From Phytoamicus setariae (GTDB taxonomy: Bacteria; Pseudomonadota; Alphaproteobacteria; Rhizobiales; Rhizobiaceae): DNA of 64,000 nucleotides. Positions 8,665 through 18,500 of the stretch are shown here, piece after piece. Position 1 is the stretch's first letter; each line of letters begins with the position of its first letter. Under the pieces are notes generated by a model. That model made no database searches. It worked only from the letters and a program-made list of their open reading frames with translations, and was not told where the DNA came from. The stretch covers positions 186,001-250,000 of the forward strand of contig NZ_JAEQNC010000004.1 in assembly GCF_016722925.1 (NCBI RefSeq). Direction: 5' to 3'. Made by a program: the position numbers and the translations under genes.

Positions 8665-9642
8665 TCAAAAGGCGGTTCCGGCCGCCTTTTTCTTTGCCAT
8701 ATCCAACGCCTGCGCATAGTTCACGCAGGCCACGTCAGGCTTGCTGCATGTCTCGGTGAGGAACGTGTCGAGCGCGTTCCAATAGGCGCCGCCGTTCATT
8801 TCGACGAAGTGGAAGCCGAGCTGCAAGGGAATGCGCTCGCCATCATATTGCTTTTCGAATGCGTTGCGGAACATCGCCAGTGTGCGAGCCTCGAATTCCT
8901 TCGATCGTCCCGGCGAGTTCAACCCGCCGGAATGTCGAACGAAGAGATTGTAATCCATGCCGATGACCAGCCGGCCACCCGGTCCCTCGGGAACGCGCGG
9001 CAAGGCAAACCGCATCAACCCGTCGTCGTTGACGGCACTTGCCGGGCCTTTGGACACAAGGCTGGCGTCATAGGCAAAACCATGCGCCTTCAGCGCCGGC
9101 ACGAGGCTCGATCCGGTCGATAGATAGGGGACGCGAAACCCCTTGATGTCGTTGCGGACAAAATCGTCCCACTCGGCGGGCTGTCGGTCGCCTGCACCAT
9201 TGGCCTTCCACGCAGCCAGCAGCGTCCGGTCGAAATCGCCAAATTCCTGCGCCCAGTCGGCCGCCGTCCAGTCCTTGCCGTCGAAATGACCGCAGGCATG
9301 CGAGCCGATTTCATGGCCGGCAAGATGCGCTTTCCAGAGGTGATCGAGGCGGGTGCGCACTTCTTGCTCGCTCTGCGCAAAGCCGGTGTTCGAACGGCCG
9401 CGCTTCTGGTGCGGCGCCTGATAGGTCTTGCGCGCCGACTGGCTCATCACGAAGGTGCAGGAGAGAAAATAGGTGAACTTCGCCCCGGTCTTTTCGGACA
9501 GTTTTAGCGATCGTTCCCACAGTTTGTTGTCGTGCGCCCCGTCGAAGGAAATGATCACCAATTGCTTCGGCTTCTCCAGCGCTTGCGCCGAAGTCGCCAC
9601 AGAGGCGAGGAGTGCCAGGGAGAGGGAAAAATGTAGGCGCAT
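8665..9642 (-). CDS. Secreted polysaccharide deacetylase family protein
   Basis: A 325-residue protein with a signal peptide ending near ATSAQA (residues 1-21) and a NodB-like deacetylase fold. The catalytic/metal Asp is in IISFDGAHDN, and the metal-binding histidines fit HEIGSHACGHFDG. It resembles polysaccharide or peptidoglycan deacetylases acting in the periplasm; the substrate is unknown. The ATG at 9642 gives a classical signal peptide. An upstream ATG at 9675 would add 11 residues, and neither has a clear ribosome site. An open frame continues further upstream but is antisense to the alpha-glucosidase gene and is not part of the protein. Confidence 0.82.
   Translation of the reverse strand: MRLHFSLSLALLASVATSAQALEKPKQLVIISFDGAHDNKLWERSLKLSEKTGAKFTYFLSCTFVMSQSARKTYQAPHQKRGRSNTGFAQSEQEVRTRLDHLWKAHLAGHEIGSHACGHFDGKDWTAADWAQEFGDFDRTLLAAWKANGAGDRQPAEWDDFVRNDIKGFRVPYLSTGSSLVPALKAHGFAYDASLVSKGPASAVNDDGLMRFALPRVPEGPGGRLVIGMDYNLFVRHSGGLNSPGRSKEFEARTLAMFRNAFEKQYDGERIPLQLGFHFVEMNGGAYWNALDTFLTETCSKPDVACVNYAQALDMAKKKAAGTAF
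8667..8692 (+). terminator. Intrinsic terminator after bacA
   Basis: The stem AAAGGCGG/CCGCCTTT (GGCGG at 8671-8675, CCGCC at 8682-8686) is followed by TTTTT on the plus strand. It lies inside the 3' end of the convergent deacetylase gene and encodes its last residues. The A-run on the left also gives T's on the minus strand, so it may work both ways. Confidence 0.75.
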
Positions 9643-9707
9643 GCGGAAAACCAGTCTGAATGAGTATGTCGCCATACACAGCGCAAATAAGGGGATTTGA
9701 TGTTTTC

Positions 9708-11360
9708 TCAGACACTTGCGCCGAAAGCTTCGCGTCCTTCCAGGCTGACCGTCCGCCCTTGAAGCCTGGGCGCAAAACCGGGCAAAACCAGCGTCTGCCG
9801 CACGGCAATGTCGGTAGGCAGCGTAAACTCCACCGCTTCGCGCGTGAGGTTGAAAACGAACAACAGCGTCTCGTCGCCGCTCGAACGGGTGAAGGCCAGC
9901 AGATCCTGGTTGGTGCTGATAAACCTGAAATCGCCTTCGACCATCGCGGCATGCGCTTTGCGAAAGACAAGCGTCTTGCGATAATGGTTGAGCACGGAGC
10001 CAACCGCGTCCTGCTGCATATCCACGGCGAGTGCGGCGTGTTCGACGGGCACCGGCAACCACGGCTTGGCGGTGGAAAAGCCGGCATTGGCTTTGTCCGA
10101 TTGCCACACCATCGGCGTGCGGCATCCATCGCGGCCCTTGAATGACGGCCAGAAGCGGATGCCATAGGGATCGACCAGATCCTCGAACGCGAGATCGGCC
10201 TCGGTCAGGCCCAGCTCTTCGCCCTGGTAGAGGCAGATCGAGCCGCGCAGGCATGCAATCAATGTCAGCGCGATCTTGGCCACACGCGCAGGATCGTCGC
10301 CCGGCTGGGCAAAGCGGCTGACATGGCGCGTGACATCGTGGTTGGAGAATGCCCAGCAGATCCACCCGTCAGCGGCGCGCGTCTCCACCGCTTCCACGCA
10401 TCGGCGGATATGGGTGGCGGTGAATTCCGGCGACAGCAGGTCGAAGGTGTAGCACATGTTGAGCTTGTCGCCGCCGGACGTGTAGGCAGCGACAGTGGCG
10501 AGCGATCGGTAGCCATCGCCGACTTCGCCCACCGATGCGCGGCCGTCATACTGGTCGAGCAGGGCGCGGAAGCGTTTCAGGAAGGCGATATTCTCAGGCT
10601 GGGTCTTGTCATAGAGGTGGTTCTGGAACCCGTAGGGATTGACGTCAGGTGCATCGGCGCTCGTCGCCCCCTCGATCTTCTCGAGCGGCGGATTGTTGCG
10701 CAGCTGTTTGTCGTGAAAATAGAAATTGACCGTGTCGAGACGGAAGCCATCGACGCCGCGTTCCAGCCAGAATTTCACCGTGTCGAGCAGCGCGTCCTGC
10801 ACATGCGGGTTATGGAAATTGAGATCGGGCTGCGACGTGAGGAAATTGTGCATGTAGTACTGCCGGCGAACTCCGTCCCACTCCCAGGCCGGCCCGCCGA
10901 AGATCGACAGCCAGTTGTTCGGGGCGGTGCCATCCGGCTTCGGATCGGCCCAGACATACCAGTCGGCTTTTGCGTTATCGCGGCTGGCGCGGCTCTCCTT
11001 GAACCATGGATGCTGGTCCGAGGTGTGCGAAATCACTTGGTCGATCATCACCTTCAGGCCCCGCCGGTGCGCCTCTGCCACCAGCGCGTCGAAATCGGCA
11101 AGCGTGCCGAACATCGGATCGACATCGCAGTAATCGGAGACGTCATAGCCCATGTCGGCCATCGGCGACTTGAAGAACGGTGACAGCCAAATCGCATCGA
11201 CACCGAGCGAGGCGACATAGCCAAGCCTGCCGGTGATTCCCTTGAGATCGCCGCTGCCGCTGCCAGTCGAATCCTGAAATGAACGCGGATAGATCTGATA
11301 GATCACCGCGCCCCGCCACCAATCTTTGTCGGAAGTCGTTGTCAGGGCGGCGGATGTCAT
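9708..11360 (-). CDS. GH13 alpha-glucosidase (AglA-like)
   Basis: A 550-residue cytoplasmic GH13 enzyme that hydrolyses alpha-glucosides such as sucrose, maltose or trehalose. The four GH13 regions are visible: MIDQVISHTSDQH, DGFRLDTVNF with the nucleophile Asp, the acid/base Glu in SVGEVGDGY, and FSNHDVTRH. The N-terminus WWRGAVIYQIYPRSFQD is standard. The start at 11360 has CGGAGA upstream. It closely resembles AglA of rhizobial aglEFGAK operons, but no agl transporter genes flank it here. The 65-base gap to the deacetylase gene downstream makes co-transcription possible. Confidence 0.92.
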   Translation of the reverse strand: MTSAALTTTSDKDWWRGAVIYQIYPRSFQDSTGSGSGDLKGITGRLGYVASLGVDAIWLSPFFKSPMADMGYDVSDYCDVDPMFGTLADFDALVAEAHRRGLKVMIDQVISHTSDQHPWFKESRASRDNAKADWYVWADPKPDGTAPNNWLSIFGGPAWEWDGVRRQYYMHNFLTSQPDLNFHNPHVQDALLDTVKFWLERGVDGFRLDTVNFYFHDKQLRNNPPLEKIEGATSADAPDVNPYGFQNHLYDKTQPENIAFLKRFRALLDQYDGRASVGEVGDGYRSLATVAAYTSGGDKLNMCYTFDLLSPEFTATHIRRCVEAVETRAADGWICWAFSNHDVTRHVSRFAQPGDDPARVAKIALTLIACLRGSICLYQGEELGLTEADLAFEDLVDPYGIRFWPSFKGRDGCRTPMVWQSDKANAGFSTAKPWLPVPVEHAALAVDMQQDAVGSVLNHYRKTLVFRKAHAAMVEGDFRFISTNQDLLAFTRSSGDETLLFVFNLTREAVEFTLPTDIAVRQTLVLPGFAPRLQGRTVSLEGREAFGASV

Positions 11361-11449
11361 GAACGGTCTCCGGGAAAATGTGGACGTCCATGCTTATCGG
11401 CAACCGCTGATTCCGTAAACCGGGCCCGGCGAATTGCGGCCAGAACCGA

Positions 11450-11478
11450 CCGTCACACGGCTGTAACAAAATCGTTAG
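11450..11478 (+). promoter_or_regulatory. Pho-box-like direct repeats (PhoB site)
   Basis: CCGTCAC (11450-11456) and CTGTAAC (11461-11467) are direct 7-bp repeats with an 11-bp period, and a weaker third copy TCGTTAG is at 11472-11478. This matches the PhoB pattern CTGTCAT-N4-CTGTCAT. It lies 42-70 bases before the glycosyltransferase start. Activation at low phosphate is an inference. Confidence 0.5.
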
Positions 11479-11519
11479 AAAAGCCTCCGACGGATGATTA
11501 TCCGGAATCGGACGGACAC

Positions 11520-12551
11520 ATGGCCAAGATCACTGTTGTAACGGATGCCTGGCACCCTCAAGTGAACGGCGTCGTCCGTTCGCTGGACAGCACAATCGAC
11601 GAAATGCGGCGGCTGGGCCACGAAATCATGCTGGTGACGCCGGACAAATTTCGCAACGTGCCCCTGCCCTCTTATCCCGAGATCCGCATCGCGTTGACCC
11701 GCTACAGCACGGTTGCGAAAGCCATCGACAGGTTCCAGCCGTCCTTCGTGCACATCGCCACCGAAGGTCCGCTTGGCTACTACACCCGCAAATGGTGCCT
11801 GAAGAACGGCATGCCGTTCTCCACCAGCTATCACACGCGGTTTCCGGAATATGTCTCCGCCCGTATCCCGCTGCCGAAGAGCCTGCTCTACGGCTTTGTC
11901 CGCCGTTTCCACAATGCCGGAAATCTGTGCATGGTCGCCACCCAGAGCCTCGAATCCGAGCTCTCCGCGCGCGGCTTCCGCAATCTTCGCCGCTGGACGC
12001 GCGGTATCGACCACAGCCTCTATCAGCCGCAACCGCTTCTCGACAAACCTTTCGGTCTGCCGCGCCCGATCTTCATGCAGGTCGGCCGGGTGGCCGTCGA
12101 AAAGAACATCCCTGCCTTCCTAGAACTGGATCTGCCGGGCTCGAAAGTGGTGGTCGGCGACGGCCCCGACCGCGAGAAGCTGGAAAAGGCGCATCCGGAC
12201 GTATTGTTCACCGGCTCCAAATTCGGCCAGGAACTTGCCGATCACTACGCACAGGCCGACGTCTTCGTGTTTCCGTCGAAGACCGATACGTTCGGAAATG
12301 TCATCCTTGAGGCGCTTGCCTGCGGCGTGCCGGTCGCGGCCTATCCGGTCACGGGCCCCGCAGACATCCTTGGCGATCATCCGGAAGCGGGCGCACTCGA
12401 CAGCGATCTCCGCACGGCGTGCCTTAAAGCGCTCGCATGCAGTCGCAGCGGCGCGCGCGCCTTGGCCGAAACCTACACATGGGAAGCGGCCACGCGCCAG
12501 TTCCTCGGCAATGTCATGCAGGCGAATGGCATAACAATGGCGGCTGAATAG
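11520..12551 (+). CDS. GT4 glycosyltransferase, probably for membrane glycolipids
   Basis: A 343-residue GT-B glycosyltransferase of family 4. The N-domain begins TVVTDAWHPQVNGVVRSL, a pattern of enzymes that glycosylate lipids. The C-domain has MQVGRVAVEKNI, VVVGDGPDREKLE and the donor-binding motif KTDTFGNVILEALACGVPV. Similar rhizobial enzymes make glycosyl- or glucuronosyl-diacylglycerols that replace phospholipids when phosphate is scarce. The Pho-box-like repeats upstream agree with that role. Acceptor and donor sugar cannot be fixed from sequence. The 3' end, including the TAG stop, forms a perfect hairpin (12536-12559). Confidence 0.85.
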   Translation: MAKITVVTDAWHPQVNGVVRSLDSTIDEMRRLGHEIMLVTPDKFRNVPLPSYPEIRIALTRYSTVAKAIDRFQPSFVHIATEGPLGYYTRKWCLKNGMPFSTSYHTRFPEYVSARIPLPKSLLYGFVRRFHNAGNLCMVATQSLESELSARGFRNLRRWTRGIDHSLYQPQPLLDKPFGLPRPIFMQVGRVAVEKNIPAFLELDLPGSKVVVGDGPDREKLEKAHPDVLFTGSKFGQELADHYAQADVFVFPSKTDTFGNVILEALACGVPVAAYPVTGPADILGDHPEAGALDSDLRTACLKALACSRSGARALAETYTWEAATRQFLGNVMQANGITMAAE

Positions 12552-12562
12552 CCGCCATTCAA
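12536..12562 (+). terminator. Hairpin over the GT4 stop codon, weak terminator candidate
   Basis: AATGGCGGCT (12536-12545), loop GAAT, AGCCGCCATT (12550-12559) is a perfect 10-bp stem that contains the stop codon. Only a short CAAATTT follows, so termination would be weak. It sits between the convergent GT4 and der genes. Confidence 0.5.
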
Positions 12563-12601
12563 ATTTCATCCGCAATCAAAAGCGCTAAGCGGTGATCTAG
12601 G

Positions 12602-14068
12602 CTATTGCCGTGGCTTCTTCGTGCCCGCCTGTCGCCTTGACGCCATGGTCTCTTTGTTCTTCTTGCCCTCGAACGGATTGACCGTGCCGCGATAAGAAAT
12701 ACGGATCGGCACGCCCGTCAGACCGAAATCGTCGCGAAGACCATTGATCAGATAGCGCGTATAGCTCTCGGCAAGCGCCTCGGGACGCGAGCAGCTGATG
12801 ATGAAACCCGGCGGACGAGCCTTGATCTGGGTCATGTACTTGAGCTTGATGCGACGACCGGAGACAGCCGGTGGCGGGTGTCCCTGGGTCTGGAAATCCA
12901 GCCAGCGGTTGAGCTTCGCTGTCGAGACACGCTTGTTCCAGATCTTGTCGGTTTCCTCAACCGCAGCCATCAGCCTGTCTAGGCCCTCGCCCGTCTCTCC
13001 CGAGACAGTCACAGCGCGCACGCCGCGAATCTGCGGTAGCAGGCGGTCCGTCTTCTCGCGCAGGTCAGCGAGCAGCTTCTGGCGGTCCTCGATCAGGTCC
13101 CATTTGTTGAAGGCGAGCACGACAGCACGACCTTCGCGAACCGCGAAATCGACGATGTGCAGATCCTGTTTTTCGAAAGGAATCGTCGCATCGAAAACGA
13201 CGATGACCGTCTCGGCGAACCGTACCGCGCGCAACGCATCGGCAACCGAAAGCTTTTCGAGCTTTTCCGTGACCTTGGCGCGACGGCGCATGCCGGCGGT
13301 GTCGAACATCTTGATCTGGCGGCCGCGCCATTCCCACTCCACCGAGATGGAGTCGCGGGTAATGCCGGCTTCGGGACCGGTCAGCAGACGATCCTCGCCG
13401 AGGAAGCGGTTGATCAGCGTGGATTTTCCGGCGTTCGGACGTCCGACGATGGCAATCCGAAGCGGCTTGGTATTGTCGTAGACGGGTTCGAAATCCTCGT
13501 CTTCCTCACCCTCGGCCGGCATAGGCAGATCGACGTTGGTTTCAGCGACGTCCTCTTCCTCGAACGCCTTGTCCTCGCCGATGGCTTCCACGATCGCGTC
13601 GCGCAGATCGAGCATACCCTCGCCATGCTCGGCCGAAATCGGGCATGGTTCGCCGAGTCCCAGCGTGTAGGCATCGTAGAAGCCGGCATCCGAACCCTTT
13701 GCTTCGGCCTTGTTGGCAACCAGCACGACAGGCTTGCCGCGGCGACGCAGCATTTCGGCCAGCGTCTTGTCGAGCGGCGTCAGTCCGTATTTGGCGTCGA
13801 CGAGAAACAGCGACAAATCGGCGTCATCGATCGCCGCCTCCGTCTGGGCGCGCATGCGCCCCTGCAAACTTTCCTCGCCCGCCTCTTCCAGGCCGGCGGT
13901 GTCGATGATGCGGAATCTCAAATCCACCAGCCGCGCATCGCCCGGGCGGCGATCGCGCGTGACGCCGGGCTGGTCATCGACCAGCGCCAGCTTCTTACCG
14001 ACAAGACGGTTAAACAGCGTCGATTTGCCAACATTCGGTCGCCCGACAATTGCAACGGTGAAAGTCAT
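12602..14068 (-). CDS. der: Ribosome-associated GTPase Der (EngA)
   Basis: A 488-residue double GTPase needed for maturation of the 50S ribosomal subunit. G-domain 1 has [17 protein letters not shown] at residue 5, DTAGLEE and NKAE. G-domain 2 has [17 protein letters not shown] at about 207, [11 protein letters not shown] and NKWD. The C-terminal KH-like domain follows ([15 protein letters not shown]). An acidic linker of about 30 residues separates the G-domains. The length matches the family. The start at 14068 has TGGAG nearby. It lies 37 bases downstream of a TPR-protein gene on the same strand, the order commonly seen in Rhizobiales. Confidence 0.97.
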   Translation of the reverse strand: MTFTVAIVGRPNVGKSTLFNRLVGKKLALVDDQPGVTRDRRPGDARLVDLRFRIIDTAGLEEAGEESLQGRMRAQTEAAIDDADLSLFLVDAKYGLTPLDKTLAEMLRRRGKPVVLVANKAEAKGSDAGFYDAYTLGLGEPCPISAEHGEGMLDLRDAIVEAIGEDKAFEEEDVAETNVDLPMPAEGEEDEDFEPVYDNTKPLRIAIVGRPNAGKSTLINRFLGEDRLLTGPEAGITRDSISVEWEWRGRQIKMFDTAGMRRRAKVTEKLEKLSVADALRAVRFAETVIVVFDATIPFEKQDLHIVDFAVREGRAVVLAFNKWDLIEDRQKLLADLREKTDRLLPQIRGVRAVTVSGETGEGLDRLMAAVEETDKIWNKRVSTAKLNRWLDFQTQGHPPPAVSGRRIKLKYMTQIKARPPGFIISCSRPEALAESYTRYLINGLRDDFGLTGVPIRISYRGTVNPFEGKKNKETMASRRQAGTKKPRQ

Positions 14069-14105
14069 TCAATGCTCCAGTGCAAGAATCGGTCGCGGTC
14101 CGAAC

Positions 14106-14783
14106 TCAGGACAGCTTGCCGCTAGCAACGATAAGGCCGAGCATCGTGCGGGCACGGCTCGTCGCGCCGCTCGGCGCGTCGGAATCGTCGACAATCAATT
14201 GAAACCAGTCGCGCGCCTTGGCGAGGTCGCCAGCCTTGTAGGCGGCAAGACCGAGAGTTTCCCGGGCGCTGTGGCGCATCGCGCTGGACGGTACCGCCAG
14301 TTCCTCGACTTCGGTTGCGACCTGATCGTAGGTGCCGGCGTCAACCAGCAACCATGCCGCCCTCAAGCGGGCCGCATTGCGGATCGCCACCGGTATCGAC
14401 TGATCCTTGCCGATGGCGGAGAAATCCGAGACCGCAGCTGCGGCATCGCCCTTTTCCGCCTTCAGCGTTGCAAGGCGCATCCGCGCCAGCACAGGATAAG
14501 CGCCGAAGCCGTCCTTGGTCAGGGCTTCGAGATCCTTGGCCGCGTCATCAGCGCGATTTTCCTGTGCGTCCTTGATCGCGGTCAGGTAACGGTCACCGGA
14601 AGCGGATGACTGCTTCGTCTCCCACCACTGATAGATGCCTGAGCCTGCAACACCGACAACGATCAGAACGGCGGTTCCAATAATGAACGGCGCGAAGCGT
14701 CGCCAGATGGAGCGCATCTGTTCGGAGCGCAGTTCTTCATTCACCTCGCGAATGAAACTGTCATTGTCGTTCATCATCGTCAT
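14106..14783 (-). CDS. YfgM-like TPR membrane protein
   Basis: A 225-residue protein with an N-terminal cytoplasmic segment, one membrane helix at about residues 31-52 (FIIGTAVLIVVGVAGSGIYQ) and a periplasmic TPR-like helical domain (AVSDFSAIGKD, LGLAAYKAGDLAKARDWFQL). This architecture is that of YfgM/TPR_21 proteins, which associate with the Sec translocon and periplasmic chaperones in E. coli. It is immediately upstream of der, as in many proteobacteria. The start at 14783 (MTMMNDND) could also be a few codons later. Confidence 0.85.
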   Translation of the reverse strand: MTMMNDNDSFIREVNEELRSEQMRSIWRRFAPFIIGTAVLIVVGVAGSGIYQWWETKQSSASGDRYLTAIKDAQENRADDAAKDLEALTKDGFGAYPVLARMRLATLKAEKGDAAAAVSDFSAIGKDQSIPVAIRNAARLRAAWLLVDAGTYDQVATEVEELAVPSSAMRHSARETLGLAAYKAGDLAKARDWFQLIVDDSDAPSGATSRARTMLGLIVASGKLS

Positions 14784-14868
14784 ATCGTGGTCCGTGGTGG
14801 CGCATTCGATCTCGAATTGCCGCTTCTAAACGATTTTGCCGCAGATGTAAGGGGGGCGCGCCAGAATC

Positions 14869-15453
14869 TCACATCGGCAATGCCGGCACGCCAATTAGCA
14901 ACGGATGCAGCTTGGCGGCGAACACACCGTAAAGGACCACGCCGATTGCGACCGCAGCGACATCCCAGGTCCAGGATTTATAGACGCGCGGCGCAACTTC
15001 GCCCCGCTGCACCCGCTTCTTGTAGGAGATCCTGAGAATGACCCCCCAAGCCAGGAAAGCGGCAAACAGGATCACCTGCACGACTTCACCATTGGCGAAA
15101 AGGTGCGCCAGTGCCCAGATCTTGATTGCCAGTACCGGAGGATTCTTCGTCCAGGTCGCAATATAGCCCGAGGGCAGAAAGCCGGAAACCAGCACGATCG
15201 ATGCCAGCAACATCAGCAGCAACGTCAGATGGGCCATGAATGGGGGCGGCGTGTACAGGATATCCGTCTCCATGCGCGCCTGTCCAAATCCGTAGATCAG
15301 CAGACAGAGTGTCGCGATGGCGGCCACGGAAAAGACTGCACGAAAGCCGATCTTGCCGAGCGAGCCGATCAACCCATCACGGATGCCGGGAAAGAGACGT
15401 ATCAAATGCAAGCCGAGAAAAAGGATCAACCCGATAAGGAAAAGTGCCATCAT
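14869..15453 (-). CDS. NnrU-family membrane protein
   Basis: A 194-residue integral membrane protein with about six helices starting MMALFLIGLILFLGLHLIRL, the typical NnrU N-terminus, with the interior motif WALAHLFANGEVVQVILFAAF. NnrU was named from nitrite/nitric-oxide reductase clusters and is related to isoprenoid-enzyme (phytoene/zeta-carotene isomerase-like) membrane proteins. No denitrification gene is nearby, so its role here is open. Two adjacent ATGs (15453, 15450) could start it. It is 85 bases from the TPR gene and probably a separate transcript. Confidence 0.85.
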   Translation of the reverse strand: MMALFLIGLILFLGLHLIRLFPGIRDGLIGSLGKIGFRAVFSVAAIATLCLLIYGFGQARMETDILYTPPPFMAHLTLLLMLLASIVLVSGFLPSGYIATWTKNPPVLAIKIWALAHLFANGEVVQVILFAAFLAWGVILRISYKKRVQRGEVAPRVYKSWTWDVAAVAIGVVLYGVFAAKLHPLLIGVPALPM

Positions 15454-15570
15454 GAAATCCTGACGATAGACGCTGCGATCCGCCAGCTTTATGCGCTGCC
15501 AACCGGAATTGCCAGTTGCAAAAGTGCGGCCGATTGCTGCGCGTCACCGGTCTGGAGGCAGATGGATGGT

Positions 15571-18500
15571 CTACGGCGTCGCCTTACCGGTCTTCAATTG
15601 GATTCGCGGTCCCAGCCACTGGATCATTTTTTCCTCCAGGCGGTCAGGCGTCATCGGCTTGGCGAGGCAGTCGTCCATGCCCGCCTTCATGCAATGTTCC
15701 CGCTCGAATTCCTGCCGATTGGTGATCACGCCAATAATCGGCGTATGGCCGCCGGTGACCGCCTCGCTGGCGCGGATATGCATGGTTGCATCCAACCCGC
15801 CCAGCACAGGCATGGACGTATCCATGAAAATCAATGACGGCGCTGCTGCCTGCCAGGCCTCCAGTGCCTCTTTGCCATTGCCAACGATCCGGTGGTCGAT
15901 TGCCAGCCCGTCCAGTATTTGCCGGAAGAATATCTGGTTGACCTCATTGTCTTCGGCCACGAGGATGTAGGGCCGTGGGACGGTTGCCTCCGGCTGCATC
16001 ACGGAAGGCCCATCCACAGGCTCACCCTGCGACACAACCTCTCCACCAGGCGCAGGCAAGCGCTGGATGGACTGAGGCCTTATCGACACGATCGACGAGT
16101 TGTTCGCTTTGTTGGTTCGTTGCCGGGCGGCACGGATAACATCGATCAGCGTCTGGCGCAGCAGAGGGGTCCGTACCGGCTTCATCAGATGGGCCTGCGC
16201 ATGGATATCCGCCTTCAGCTCTTCGTCTTCGCCGATATCGCGCGCCGTCAGAAATACAATCGCGAGATTTTCGCACCCCGGCTTTGCGCGGATCGCCTGG
16301 GCAAACTCGGTTCCACTCATGTCAGCCATATGGCAGTCGATGACGACAGCATCGACGCTAAGCCCGTTGTCAACAGCAACTTCAAGAATCGACATCGCAG
16401 TTGCCGCATCGGCAGCGCCCACGCAATCGAAACCCCATTCCTCGACATTTTCGAGAAGATGATCGCGGACGACCTCGTGATCGTCGACAATTAGCACGCG
16501 GGCACCCGACACGTTCTTGGGCAACGAACGCGAACGGCTGGCTTCCGCCGCCACCTGAACCGGCAGGCTGAAGGTAAAAGTCGAGCCTCTGCCTTCTGTG
16601 CTGTGCACCGATATCGCCCCGCCCAGAATCGTGGCAAGCCGCTGCGCAATGGCCAGCCCCAGGCCCGTTCCATCAGGACGGTTCGAGGAAATCTCCACTT
16701 GGGAGAAGCGTTCGAAAATCGAACCGAGCTTGTCGGCGGGAATGCCGATGCCCGTGTCTTCGATGGTAATACTCAGAAGATGCTGGCCGGGACCGCCGTC
16801 GACTGCCTCAATCGATGCGGAGACATGACCGCGTTCGGTGAATTTCACGGCATTGCTGACGAGATTATGGACGATCTGCCTGAAACGACCGGCGTCGCCC
16901 ATTATGGCCGCCGGAATGCAATCCGAACGCTTGACGATCAGTTCGACATCCTTCTCCGCAGCCTTGAAGGCAAACAACGATGCCACATCTTCCATTGCCT
17001 CGGCGGGATCGAAGGATGTGTATTTCAGCTGCATGTGCCCGGATTCGAGCTTGGAGAAATCGAGAATGTCGTTGATGACCGTCATCAACGTATGGCCCGA
17101 CTTGACGATGATATCGATGAAAGCCTTCTGACGCGTATCAAGCGGCGATTTCGACAGCAGTTCGGCCATTCCGAGAATGCCGTTCATAGGGGTACGGATC
17201 TCGAGGCTCATATTTGCCAGGAATTCCGACTTGGCCCGGTCAGCAGCCTCCGCCTTGGCGACAAGGCGCTTCAGCTCTGCCTCGCGGCGGATGACCGAAG
17301 TCTCATCGCTGCACATGACGACGCTCTGGCCGTTGTCGCCCGCACGCATTTCGAGATGGATCCAGCGCTCCTCGTTGAGCGGAAACACATAGGAAACGTG
17401 CTTGCCCGCAGCGAGCGCACCGGCAAACCGCTCCAGGCCTTCCCTGACGACAGCCTCATCCGACTGCGGATTCTGGATCGCCGTTGCACGAAACACATCT
17501 TCCCAGCGCCCGCCGCTAGACAAAAGTTCCTCGGGAACGTTCAGGAGCTTTGCCAGGCTATTGTTGACGAAAGCGATCCTGCCGCCCTCGATCACCATCA
17601 GTCCTTCCGGCATCGTTTCGGTGGCATTGCGCGCCAGGCTGTAGGCTCGGGCAGCGGCCTCATGCGCCTGAGTGACCTCATAGTCGCGTTGCCGGAGCTC
17701 AGTCAGATCGACGTTGCAGAGCAGGAAGTTGCCTCCGGAGAGCGGAATGCCGGAATAGAAGACAACCTTGCCGCTCTTGAGCACTGTTTCACGCGGCCGA
17801 ATGCGCCCCGAGCGGATTTCATTGATCCGCATGGCGCAATACTCTTCGACCGAAGCCGTTGCCTCCGGCCGGTGGTCATTCCGGAAATGCGAGCACAGCA
17901 GATCCTCGAACGGCCGGCCGACCATGTCGCCGGCCTGATCGGCATTTTCCTTGCCCCAGATTTTTTTCTTGTAGGCTTCGTTCATCAACTGGATGTTCAG
18001 ATCGCGGTCGAGAACCAGCAACCCCACATCGACGCTGGATATGATGTTCTCGAAGTCCTGCCGGACCGCCTCAGCACGCTCGTTGGCTTCCTGCAGCAGA
18101 AGTTCGCGCTGCCGGATCGTCGAAATGTCGACGATTGTACCCACCAGGAATGGCGTACCCTTGCCGGTAACCATCCGCCCGGTCTTGACGATGGTGCTGA
18201 CCGTGCGGCCGTGCGCGACCTGCAGTTCTTCCTCGCGCTCGTATTCGCTGCCGTTGACTAGCGTATCCTGGTTGATTTCGCGTATGCTGGCAGCTTCGCT
18301 GCCCAGCAGCTCGAATTCGTCAGTACCGATCAGATTGTCACAACTGCGGCCAAAGAGGTCCGAATATGCCTGATTGACGAAAGCCAGCCGTTGGTCGGGA
18401 CCGCGCACGAAGGCGGCGACCGGCAGTCGATTCAGCAATTCCCGATACAGACTGACTTCCTCGACGTGACGCTCGAGAAGCGTTTCACGATTCTTCATCT

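Noticed and set aside
8665-8692. A second, independent terminator for the deacetylase gene
   Set aside because: The same hairpin serves the bacA side and the deacetylase reads through it as coding sequence; only one element is supported.
9643-10365. Upstream extension of the deacetylase frame by about 240 residues
   Set aside because: The extension is antisense to the alpha-glucosidase gene and the true protein begins with a signal peptide near 9642.
16603-18261. A 552-residue plus-strand frame opposite the hybrid kinase
   Set aside because: It is antisense to clear PAS and kinase sequence and has no recognisable motif.
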